Origin: Candidatus Cibiobacter qucibialis | GTDB lineage: Bacteria > Bacillota > Clostridia > Oscillospirales > Ruminococcaceae | Direction: 5' to 3' | Assembly: GCA_004000625.1 (NCBI GenBank) | Contig: SAUS01000086.1 | Span: forward strand, 1 to 9,076 | DNA: 9,076 bases | In this document: in pieces, positions 1 through 5,553 of the stretch | Position numbering within the stretch: the stretch's first letter is position 1 | How the letters are laid out: each line of letters starts with the position of its first letter | Notes under the pieces: generated by a model | What the model saw: only the letters and a program-made list of their open reading frames with translations | Database searches by the model: none | Told to the model about the DNA's origin: nothing | Made by a program: the position numbers and the translations under genes

Positions 1-53
1 CTGCCGCACCTCGCTCGCCGTATCGGCACTTAGAATTATGCGGTATTGCCTTA
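1..53 (+). mobile_element. Right end of a MITE-like element (partial, cut by window edge)
   Basis: These 53 bases match 7640-7692, the right end of the complete element described at 7403-7692, with one difference (C at 49, T at 7688). The copy has the same orientation. It ends in the terminal inverted repeat and a TA dinucleotide at 52-53. Its edge lies 67 bp upstream of the start codon of the GGDEF-like gene, so it may have brought in or removed promoter sequence for that gene. Confidence 0.85.
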
Positions 54-120
54 GGACAACATAGAGAACCGAAAAACGCTTTGTTGGATCTTGTATGTTT
101 TACATGGAGGAAGACGCGTC

Positions 121-918
121 ATGCAGGAATTTACTCTGGAACAAATTGGCATGCAGGTTACCGCATTGCAGAATTTTTTTGACCAGGTTACTTTGATCGA
201 CCCGCTGGCCCAGGCCGAGGTGAACCCCGCCACCCTGCAGGCCACCGGCCATGCCGATGCTGTGCCTGTGCTGAATGCAGATGGCCGTGGCTGGCAGCCG
301 ATTTTGGGTGAGGATACCGGTTTTGTGTTTTACCAGAACATCCAGGTGGAGCACCGCCCGTTTGTGCTGGCTGCCACCTATTTCCTTACGGCAGATCTGC
401 CCGCCAATGACCGCGAGGCAAATGCCCTGCTGCGTCTGTTGGGCCAGTACCGTGAGGAGATGCGCCGCGATTATGTGACCGGTGTATATAACCGTGCGTT
501 CCTGGATTCCACTTACCGCAAAAAAGTGGCGGCTGCTGCCTGCGCAGGCAAGCCGGTCAGCGTGGTTGCTGCCCGCGTGAACGAGTATTGGAACCTGCTG
601 CGCGAGGAAGGCACTCACGCAGCAGATTGCTGCCTGAATACCGCAGCCGGTATTTTGCAGCTGGCTGCCGGGCCAGACCAGCAGAACGCTGTTGTCCGCC
701 TGGAAGACGGCATTTTCCTGGTGGTGAGCGTTGGCACCCCGGCGGCAAAACTGCAGGCTGCGCTGCATGAAGCGCTGGGCGAATCCCGCCGCACGTTCGG
801 CATCACCCTGTCCCGCCGCGGCGAATTTACCGTGTCGCTCAGCTCTGCCGATTGGGGCGAAGCCGGCAGCTGGGACCTGATGGTGGCCCTGGCCGAGCAG
901 CGCCTTTCCGGCTGCTGA
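121..918 (+). CDS. Degenerate GGDEF-domain protein, probably not a diguanylate cyclase
   Basis: The product is 265 aa. I chose the ATG at 121 because GGAGGA sits 9 bases upstream; an in-frame TTG at 91 has no such site. The N-terminal half (about 1-105) has no membrane segment and matches no domain I recognise. DYVTGVYNR at 117-125 matches the conserved start of GGDEF domains (D-x-L-T-G-L-Y-N-R). Where the GGDEF signature belongs, the protein has RLEDGIFLVV (193-202), and FTVSLSSADWGE (236-247) resembles the strand near the end of the fold. The loss of the signature Gly-Gly-Asp/Glu-Glu argues against cyclic-di-GMP synthesis; a GTP- or c-di-GMP-sensing or scaffolding role is possible. The N-terminal half may be a sensor, but that is inference. 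No clear sigma-A promoter was found in 54-120. The stop is followed after 20 bases by a strong hairpin terminator. Confidence 0.75.
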   Translation: MQEFTLEQIGMQVTALQNFFDQVTLIDPLAQAEVNPATLQATGHADAVPVLNADGRGWQPILGEDTGFVFYQNIQVEHRPFVLAATYFLTADLPANDREANALLRLLGQYREEMRRDYVTGVYNRAFLDSTYRKKVAAAACAGKPVSVVAARVNEYWNLLREEGTHAADCCLNTAAGILQLAAGPDQQNAVVRLEDGIFLVVSVGTPAAKLQAALHEALGESRRTFGITLSRRGEFTVSLSSADWGEAGSWDLMVALAEQRLSGC

Positions 919-938
919 AGAAGCTGAAACAAAAGAAT

Positions 939-1013
939 AAATCCCCCTTGTGGAGCCATACTAGCTTTGGGAACATTCCCAAAGGAAAAGGCTGTACACA
1001 AGGGGGATTTTTT
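939..1013 (+). terminator. Large hairpin terminator that also contains the next gene's ribosome binding site
   Basis: Left arm 939-952 (AAATCCCCCTTGTG) pairs perfectly with right arm 997-1010. AGCC at 954-957 pairs with GGCT at 990-993, and an inner 9-bp hairpin lies at 965-973 / 976-984. Six T residues at 1008-1013 follow the G-run, as in rho-independent terminators. The same right arm supplies AGGGGGA, the only plausible Shine-Dalgarno sequence for the ATG at 1014. The structure can therefore end the upstream transcript and, if read through, hide the ribosome binding site of the downstream gene. The pairing is seen in the sequence; regulatory use is inference. Confidence 0.8.
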
Positions 1014-1469
1014 ATGCCGGAAAACCAGAATATGCAAAAAACCAGTGATAACGAAGCCATGCTGCAGGAGATCGTGCAGAACACCGAGATGGGCAAAAAC
1101 ACCCTGGATGAGCTGATGGGGCTGACGTATGACCAGAAGCTGAAAGACGAGATGATGCGCCAGAAAAACGAGTACCGCCGCCTGAACCAGCAGGCCCACA
1201 CGGCGCTGGATGCCATCGGCGCACAGGCCAAGGGTCAGAGCGCCGCCGCACGCATGAGTGTGAGCATGGGCATCCGCACCCGCACCATGCTGGACAAAAG
1301 CACCCGCAACCTTGCCACCATGCTGGCGGAGGGCAGCGGCCAGGGCGTGCTGGACTGCAAGCGCGCCGAAACCGACTACCCCCAGGCCAGCCCCGGCGCC
1401 CACAAGTTGATGGAAGAACTGTGCGCGTTCCAGACCGGGGCGGAGCAGGCGTGGAGAGAATTTGTGTGA
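1014..1469 (+). CDS. Small helical protein of unknown function
   Basis: The product is 151 aa, starting at ATG 1014 with AGGGGGA 6 bases upstream inside the preceding hairpin. The frame stays open upstream into the GGDEF-like gene, but those residues would be encoded by the hairpin and are unlikely to be real. The protein is hydrophilic, rich in Met, Gln and Lys, and predicted by eye to be almost all helical, with segments near 12-36, 40-70, 76-105 and 126-150. There is no signal peptide or membrane segment. The pattern (NTEMGKNTLDELM near 23-35, a central MGIRTRTMLDKSTRNLATML near 85-104) resembles short four-helix, ferritin-like hypothetical proteins common in Clostridia, but I see no metal-binding Glu/His set and do not assign a function. 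It may share readthrough transcription with the GGDEF-like gene. Confidence 0.7.
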   Translation: MPENQNMQKTSDNEAMLQEIVQNTEMGKNTLDELMGLTYDQKLKDEMMRQKNEYRRLNQQAHTALDAIGAQAKGQSAAARMSVSMGIRTRTMLDKSTRNLATMLAEGSGQGVLDCKRAETDYPQASPGAHKLMEELCAFQTGAEQAWREFV

Positions 1470-1518
1470 GCAATTAGAAATCAGGAATTGGAGTCGGGGA
1501 GGGGCGGCAGCAGAACAG

Positions 1519-1544
1519 TTTATAATATGCGATGATATTATAAA
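1519..1544. repeat. AT-only 10-bp inverted repeat
   Basis: TTTATAATAT (1519-1528) and ATATTATAAA (1535-1544) are perfect inverted copies separated by six bases. It lies 50 bp after the stop of the small helical gene. It could be a cruciform, a protein binding site, or incidental -10-like sequence; no gene starts nearby. Confidence 0.5.
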
Positions 1545-1550
1545 TATCGG

Positions 1551-1912
1551 TAGGACGGGGTCGCCTGACCCCGCCGAGGGGACAACGAACTGACAAAATT
1601 ATTTGTAGGGGACGACGCCCCTAATGGGCGTAAAAATCATTGCACATTTGTTGATAGCTGCGCGGTAGGGCGGCCAGCCCTCTGGCCGCCGGATGAGGTC
1701 AACCATAAATTTTTAGGCTCCGCAACGAACCTAAAAAACATCCGCCCCCTTTGGCCCCGGAACGGTCAAGACCGTTCCCTACAGATTGTTTTATTGTGCA
1801 CAACGGGCAATAAACGCATATCTCACCCATAGGGGCGCACATTGTGCGCCTGCGGACGTTTGCCTTATTGCCGGATGGCGGAATATTAGGTAAGGCCCAT
1901 CGTCCCTACAGA
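1551..1912. repeat. Cluster of short GC-rich hairpin repeats with a TAGGG lead
   Basis: Most of the 620-bp gap between the convergent genes is filled by separate small palindromes. They are CGGGGTC/GACCCCG at 1556-1562/1567-1573; ACGCCC/GGGCGT at 1615-1620/1626-1631; GGCGGCCAG/CTGGCCGCC at 1669-1677/1682-1690; GGAACGGTC/GACCGTTCC at 1759-1767/1770-1778; and GGCGCAC/GTGCGCC at 1834-1840/1844-1850. Four carry TAGG or TAGGG just before the stem on the plus strand (1551, 1606, 1666, 1830); the fourth hairpin carries it inverted (CCCTACA, 1777-1783). A degenerate inverted member is at 1894-1912. The stems differ but the lead is shared, which fits a family of small dispersed intergenic repeats. No coding region is supported in 1470-2090. 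Confidence 0.6.
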
Positions 1913-1939
1913 TGAACCAAACGAACCTACAAATAAAAT

Positions 1940-1984
1940 AGCCGCAGCGGTGGGGGAATGATTCCCTGCCGCTGCGGCTGTTTT
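1940..1984. terminator. Bidirectional terminator between convergent genes
   Basis: AGCCGCAGCGG (1940-1950) pairs with CCGCTGCGGCT (1969-1979), with a further GGG/CCC possible inside. On the plus strand the stem is followed by GTTTT. On the minus strand it is followed by a T-rich run (complement of 1929-1939). It sits about 110 nt beyond the fbp stop on the minus strand and is the best terminator for fbp; it may also stop plus-strand transcription from 1014-1469. Confidence 0.75.
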
Positions 1985-2014
1985 CGATTTATCCTATAAT
2001 TTATTCTATATTCT

Positions 2015-2040
2015 ATTATAATTAAAGATTATAATTAAAG
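2015..2040. repeat. Tandem 13-bp duplication
   Basis: ATTATAATTAAAG occurs twice back to back (2015-2027 and 2028-2040) in a very AT-rich stretch downstream of fbp. Probably a slippage duplication. Confidence 0.6.
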
Positions 2041-2090
2041 TTTTTTCGCCGAAGCCTTTTTTTCAAAAAACTGGAAAATCCCCGTAATCG

Positions 2091-4112
2091 CTACCAGATC
2101 GTATCTTTCGTCGGCTGTTCTTTGATCAGGCCGGTGCGGTAGGCGGAGATGAGGCGGTGGAGGTCGGCCACCTGGGCGTGCAGATTGGCGCCCTCGTCCA
2201 CATGTTCCACCAGAACGCGGTCAGTGTGGTTATCGTCCACCACATCCACGCGGGACAAAATATCCAGGTTTTCCTGCACTGCTTTGGCGGTGTTTTCAAA
2301 TGGCTGGTGGGTGCGCAGGCTCATGCCGTGGCTGGAATACACCAGCGTGTACCCCGCAATACCGGTGCGCTCGTGGTAAGCGCGGCAGAACCCGCCGTCA
2401 ATCACCAACAAGCGCCCGCCGCCCTTGATGGGGCTTTCGCCGGCTTTTTCCCGCACGGGTACATGGCCGTTCACAATGTGGCAGTTGGCCGTTAAGCCAA
2501 ACTCCGCCAGGATGCGGCAGCAGATGGCCGCATCATCGTACCAGGTATAGTAGGGATCCTTGATCTCCTTGTGGGTTTCTGGGTCCTCAATGTACAGCCG
2601 TTCAAAGGTGGTCATGGCGCTGCGGCCAAACAGCGGGGAGAGCTTGCCGCACCACAAGTACCACAAAAAGTCCTGCCCGCTCTGCCGCTCCGGCGAGCCC
2701 TCCGGCGCAAAATAGCCCAGGCGGGCGCGCAGGTCACAGTAATCCAGCAGCGCGCGGCCCCGCAGGGAATGGCCCTCAAACGTTTCGGCGGCAAATTCGC
2801 CCTCCTCCGTCAGGGGCACCGCACCGTGGTACAGCAGGCAGCCGTTCTCAATGTGGTATACGCTGCCCTTGGCATACAGGAAGGCAACGTGCTTTTGCAG
2901 CTTTTCGCTGTGGCGGAAGGATGCCACCAGCTTGTCCAGCACAAACTTTTCGTCGGCATTCAGGCGGGCCGGGTTCTCTGGATCTACCGTGGGGAAGCTG
3001 CAGTCCCGCAGGGGATAGATCTTGCCAAAATAATCCACCGTTCCGGCTTCGTAATCAATGCGGCGCAAAAAATCCCGCCCCTGCATCTTGAAATCCGGGT
3101 TGCGGTCGATCACTTCGCACTCCAGCTTCAGCATCAGGATGGTGATGGCCTTGTGCATGACAGCACAGCGGTGCAGCATTCCGTCCGTGTAGGGGCCGCG
3201 GGTGGCGTCGGTGTGCGGCATCCAAATGGTCAGATCCTCATTGCCGTAATACTGCTCCGCCATGCGCAGCAGGTGGCGCAGATTGATGCCGTAAAAATCT
3301 TCAATCATGCCGTGGTTGTGGTAGGCAAGGGTGGTTTTCAGCACCGTGCAGCAGCACAGCGCGCTGCCAGCGGCGGCACCCATCCACACAACGTCGTGGT
3401 TGCCCCATTGGAAATCCACGTTGTGGTGGGTCATCAGTCGGTCCAGGATCAGGTCCGGGCGGGGGCCGCGGTCAAACAGGTCACCAATAATGTGCAGCTT
3501 GTCCACCGCAAGGCGCTTGATCAGCTCACACAGGCGGATGATGAAAGCGTCCGCGCGGTCATTGGCGATAATGCTGCCCACGATCTGGCCATAGTAGAGG
3601 GTTTTGTTGTGGTCCTCAAAGTGGGCGTGCAGAAGCTCGTCAATGATATGCCCACAGCCCTGCGGCAGGCAGGAACGCACATATTCCCGTGTGTGCTTGG
3701 ACGAAACAAAGCGGCATACATCGATCAGGCGCAGCAGCGTCTGGCGGTACCAGGCTTCCAGCTCAAAGCGTTCCGGGTAGCGGGCCTTGAGCAGGGGCAG
3801 CTTGCGCGCCGGGTAGTAGATCAGGGTGGCAAGCTCGGCACGGATGACCTTGGGCACGTTTTCACCCAGGACAAGATCAACTTTTTCGCGGATAACACCG
3901 GAAGCGGAGTTCAGCAGGTGGATAAAAGCCTCGTCTTCGCCGTGCAGGTCACTGATATAATGCTCGGTGCCCTTGGGCAGCTTGGCGGTGGCTTCCAGGC
4001 TGATAACGGCGCTGGCAGCCGCGGCCTGGGTGGGATAATCCCGTGCCAGCAGCGAAAGATATTTTAACTCTGCCACGCTGGTGGTGGGGATAGCAGTGGA
4101 ATTGGAACCCAT
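2091..4112 (-). CDS. fbp: Fructose-1,6-bisphosphatase, class III
   Basis: Catalyses fructose 1,6-bisphosphate to fructose 6-phosphate plus phosphate, the committed gluconeogenic step, in the cytosol. The product is 673 aa from ATG 4110-4112, close to the roughly 670 aa of the Bacillus subtilis class III enzyme. A longer GTG start at 4157 would add 15 residues but reads through the AAGGAGAG ribosome binding site that lies 11 bases before the chosen ATG. The metallophosphatase motifs are complete: SDLHGEDEAF at 54-63, GDLFDRGPRPD at 210-220, WGNHD at 236-240, LYHG at 427-430 and NGHVPV at 548-553, giving the Asp/His/Asn set for a two-metal (usually Mn) centre. It is monocistronic by position. 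A weak possible promoter is TTGCAA (4171-4176), 16 bases, TACTTT (4149-4154), but it overlaps the alternative start. Identity is secure; the exact promoter is not. Confidence 0.97.
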   Translation of the reverse strand: MGSNSTAIPTTSVAELKYLSLLARDYPTQAAAASAVISLEATAKLPKGTEHYISDLHGEDEAFIHLLNSASGVIREKVDLVLGENVPKVIRAELATLIYYPARKLPLLKARYPERFELEAWYRQTLLRLIDVCRFVSSKHTREYVRSCLPQGCGHIIDELLHAHFEDHNKTLYYGQIVGSIIANDRADAFIIRLCELIKRLAVDKLHIIGDLFDRGPRPDLILDRLMTHHNVDFQWGNHDVVWMGAAAGSALCCCTVLKTTLAYHNHGMIEDFYGINLRHLLRMAEQYYGNEDLTIWMPHTDATRGPYTDGMLHRCAVMHKAITILMLKLECEVIDRNPDFKMQGRDFLRRIDYEAGTVDYFGKIYPLRDCSFPTVDPENPARLNADEKFVLDKLVASFRHSEKLQKHVAFLYAKGSVYHIENGCLLYHGAVPLTEEGEFAAETFEGHSLRGRALLDYCDLRARLGYFAPEGSPERQSGQDFLWYLWCGKLSPLFGRSAMTTFERLYIEDPETHKEIKDPYYTWYDDAAICCRILAEFGLTANCHIVNGHVPVREKAGESPIKGGGRLLVIDGGFCRAYHERTGIAGYTLVYSSHGMSLRTHQPFENTAKAVQENLDILSRVDVVDDNHTDRVLVEHVDEGANLHAQVADLHRLISAYRTGLIKEQPTKDTIW

Positions 4113-4528
4113 GGAACAGTATTCTCTCCTTTTTGAAGGGCTTGAATCAAAGTACACAATTGTATTATTGTTGCAAAAATTGGTACTTTTATTGTACGCT
4201 GTCCCATGCGGTGCGTCAATCGGAAAAGTGCCGAAAAACCTTGTGCTGCATCCGTTATATTTGACTATTTGATAATCCTTGCCCTACAAAATGGCAGGGC
4301 TTGCCGGGGGAGGATGACGTTGTAATAGGATAAAATACAGAAAACTGGCGCACCATGCAAACAAAAACAGAGATAACGCGCTTGTGTCTGTACCCGCCCA
4401 AGCGCAACCCGGAACCCATATAGTCAATGAATGAGGAGATGCAGGATGAAAGTAAGATTGTGGCAAACAATGTTTTCAATAGAAGAGAGGAAAAATTGGC
4501 ATAAATGCACCGCCCTGCTCAAAAGTGA
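4113..4528. other. Intergenic, no supported gene
   Basis: The fbp leader occupies the first part. Around 4287-4307 there is another CCCTACA-type element (GCCCT/AGGGC inverted repeat) like those at 1551-1912. A 7-bp hairpin GCGCTTG/CAAGCGC lies at 4378-4384/4399-4405. Two overlapping tiny frames (4427-4504, 25 codons; 4446-4532, 28 codons, with AGGAG 7 bases upstream) exist on the plus strand, but neither is convincing. Confidence 0.4.
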
Positions 4529-4557
4529 TTGACTTTTTGCGTGGGGAACGGTATGAT
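4529..4557 (+). promoter_or_regulatory. Sigma-A type promoter for a candidate small RNA
   Basis: TTGACT (4529-4534), a 17-base spacer and TATGAT (4552-4557) give a near-consensus housekeeping promoter. Transcription would begin near 4564. There is no credible coding region downstream, only hairpins ending in a terminator. Confidence 0.6.
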
Positions 4558-4563
4558 GCGGTT

Positions 4564-4690
4564 GTAATCAAAAAGAAAGCATCTTTTGTGAGAACGCCGT
4601 TACTGACGCCGTTCTCATGTTCTTTATCAAATAGAAATAGCAGCACCGCCCGCGGGTAATACCATATCGCGGGCGGTGCTGTTTTGCTGT
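4564..4690 (+). ncRNA. Candidate intergenic small RNA, about 125 nt
   Basis: Downstream of the promoter at 4529-4557 are three consecutive stem-loops. The first is a weak AAAAGA/TCTTTT stem (about 4571-4587). The second is TGAGAACG/CGTTCTCA (4589-4596/4610-4617), extended by a further CGT/ACG pairing inside. The third is a perfect 14-bp stem, 4641-4654 with 4668-4681, followed by GTTTTGCTGT. The region between the second and third stems (4618-4640) is single-stranded, A/U-rich and could pair with targets. The longest plus-strand frame starting with ATG here is only a few codons. I recognise no known RNA family. Promoter, spacing and terminator are seen; expression is inferred. Confidence 0.45.
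4641..4686 (+). terminator. Terminator of the candidate small RNA
   Basis: A perfect 14-bp inverted repeat (CAGCACCGCCCGCG at 4641-4654 against 4668-4681) with a 13-base loop, followed by TTTT at 4682-4685. The opposite flank is A-rich (4629-4639), so it may also act on the minus strand, though weakly. Confidence 0.6.
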
Positions 4691-4725
4691 AAAAAAACAA
4701 ACCCCGCCGCCGGATGGCGGAGGGG
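4691..4725 (-). terminator. Second minus-strand terminator beyond mgsA
   Basis: Read on the minus strand, CCCC-T-CCGCC (4725-4716) pairs with GGCGG-C-GGGG (4711-4702) around a 4-base loop, followed by TTTG and seven T residues (complement of 4691-4701). It lies inside the first copy of the 79-bp direct repeat and backs up the terminator at 4981-5029. Confidence 0.65.
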
Positions 4726-4780
4726 CCTGCGTGTGGATTCTTAACTTGTCTCTTTGTTCTTCGGTGAACGCCCTGTATCA
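4702..4780. repeat. 79-bp direct repeat, copy A
   Basis: Matches 5001-5079 with three differences (4707, 4708 and 4769). The unit contains most of a terminator stem plus the trailer that separates the mgsA stop from its terminator in copy B. Identity ends about 11 bases short of the mgsA stop codon, so no mgsA coding sequence is duplicated here. Confidence 0.85.
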
Positions 4781-4980
4781 CAAATTTATGCGCGGGCACC
4801 CGAAAAAATCCAGAAAGGCGCAGAGAAAATCAAGAAAGCGGAAAGGAGCTCGCTCCACTCCGTTCCGCTCGCAATCCGCCTAATCTCCAAGCCAACTCCA
4901 AGAACATTCCAAGTCCACACCAAGCAAAATCAACGCATTATCTCATGTTTTCCCGCATGGGACAGAATGAGAGAGGATTG
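4781..4980. other. Spacer between the two 79-bp repeats, no gene seen
   Basis: About 200 bp with no supported coding region. It contains a compound inverted repeat (GCGGAA at 4838-4843 with TTCCGC at 4863-4868, and GGAGC/GCTCC inside at 4845-4856). It also has a low-complexity stretch with CCAA recurring every few bases (about 4887-4923), and TCTCAT/ATGAGA flanking CCC/GGG at about 4940-4973. It does not resemble the 3' end of mgsA. Confidence 0.4.
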
Positions 4981-5029
4981 GAAACAAAAAAGAAAGCAGG
5001 CCCCGGAGCCGGATGGCGGAGGGGCCTGC
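4981..5029 (-). terminator. Rho-independent terminator of mgsA
   Basis: On the minus strand GCAGGCCCC (5029-5021) pairs perfectly with GGGGCCTGC (5004-4996), followed by TTTCTTTTTTGTTT (4995-4982). It lies 62 bp past the mgsA stop and fits the end of the minD-mgsA transcript. Confidence 0.85.
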
Positions 5030-5079
5030 GTGTGGATTCTTAACTTGTCTCTTTGTTCTTCGGTGAATGCCCTGTATCA
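5001..5079. repeat. 79-bp direct repeat, copy B (mgsA trailer)
   Basis: Second copy of the unit at 4702-4780, offset by 299 bp, with three differences. It starts inside the mgsA terminator stem and ends 11 bp before the mgsA stop codon. Confidence 0.85.
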
Positions 5080-5090
5080 AAATTTTGCCC

Positions 5091-5495
5091 TTAGTGCTGG
5101 GGGTTCAGGATGGTGCGCCAGTCAAGGTCGCCGTGCTCCAGGCCGTGGATCAACACCTCGGCAGTGGCAATGTTGGTGGCAACCGGAATATTGTGCACAT
5201 CGCAGATGCGCAGCAGGTTCATCTCGTTGGGCTCCGAGGGCTTAGCGCAGATGGGGTCACGGAAGAAAAGCAGCATGTCCACTTCGTCGCAGGCGATGCG
5301 GGCAACGATCTGCTGGTCACCGCCGTGGCCGCCCGGCAAAAAGCGCTGTACGTTCAGGCCGGTGGCTTCGGCCACAAGCCGCCCCGTGGTACCCGTGGCG
5401 ATCAGCCTGTGCTCGCTCAGAATCTGCCGATAGGCAATGCAGAACTGAACCATCAGTTCTTTCTTTGTATCATGTGCAACAAGGGCAATCGTCAT
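5091..5495 (-). CDS. mgsA: Methylglyoxal synthase
   Basis: Converts dihydroxyacetone phosphate to methylglyoxal and phosphate, a cytosolic bypass of lower glycolysis used when sugar phosphates accumulate. The product is 134 aa from ATG 5493-5495, with GGGGGA about 7 bases upstream; the length is typical of clostridial MgsA and shorter than the 152 aa of E. coli. Visible motifs: VAHDTKK (6-12), ATGTTG (33-38), GGHGGDQQ (55-62) with D60 matching the E. coli catalytic base Asp71, FFRDP (77-81) with D80 matching Asp91, and VHNIPVATN (100-108). At the positions of E. coli His98 and Asp101 this protein has S87 and N90. That may be a lineage variant rather than loss of function, because the rest of the fold is well preserved. 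It lies 54 bp behind the minD-like gene and has its own promoter overlapping that gene's stop. Confidence 0.95.
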   Translation of the reverse strand: MTIALVAHDTKKELMVQFCIAYRQILSEHRLIATGTTGRLVAEATGLNVQRFLPGGHGGDQQIVARIACDEVDMLLFFRDPICAKPSEPNEMNLLRICDVHNIPVATNIATAEVLIHGLEHGDLDWRTILNPQH

Positions 5496-5523
5496 AAGAA
5501 ATCCCCCACTTTCTATAAGTTAC

Positions 5524-5553
5524 AGCATAGCATGGCTATGCGTTTTTTGTCAA
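5524..5553 (-). promoter_or_regulatory. Sigma-A type promoter of mgsA
   Basis: On the minus strand TTGACA (5553-5548), an 18-base spacer and TATGCT (5529-5524) precede mgsA. The -35 box overlaps the stop codon of the minD-like gene. Transcription would start near 5517, giving a leader of about 20 nt. mgsA can therefore be made independently of the upstream gene. Confidence 0.6.

Noticed and set aside
615..1403. 262-codon minus-strand frame across the GGDEF-like gene, hairpin and helical-protein gene
   Set aside because: It crosses two well-supported plus-strand genes and a terminator; the product is low-complexity and unrecognisable.
2571..4067. 498-codon open frame on the plus strand opposite fbp
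   Set aside because: fbp is certain on the minus strand; the antisense frame lacks stops because of fbp codon bias, and its product is low-complexity Gln/His/Ala/Val-rich with no recognisable motif.
4427..4532. Two overlapping tiny plus-strand ORFs (25 and 28 codons), the second with a good AGGAG site
   Set aside because: Neither has an upstream promoter or protein-like composition, and the second ends inside the -35 box of the small-RNA promoter. Conservation would be needed to accept either.
4476..4799. 107-codon minus-strand frame in the fbp-mgsA gap
   Set aside because: It runs through the small-RNA region, terminators and the repeat; composition is irregular, with no ribosome binding site noted.
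4754..5245. 163-codon plus-strand frame overlapping mgsA
   Set aside because: Antisense to mgsA at its end and passing through the terminator and repeat; no motif.
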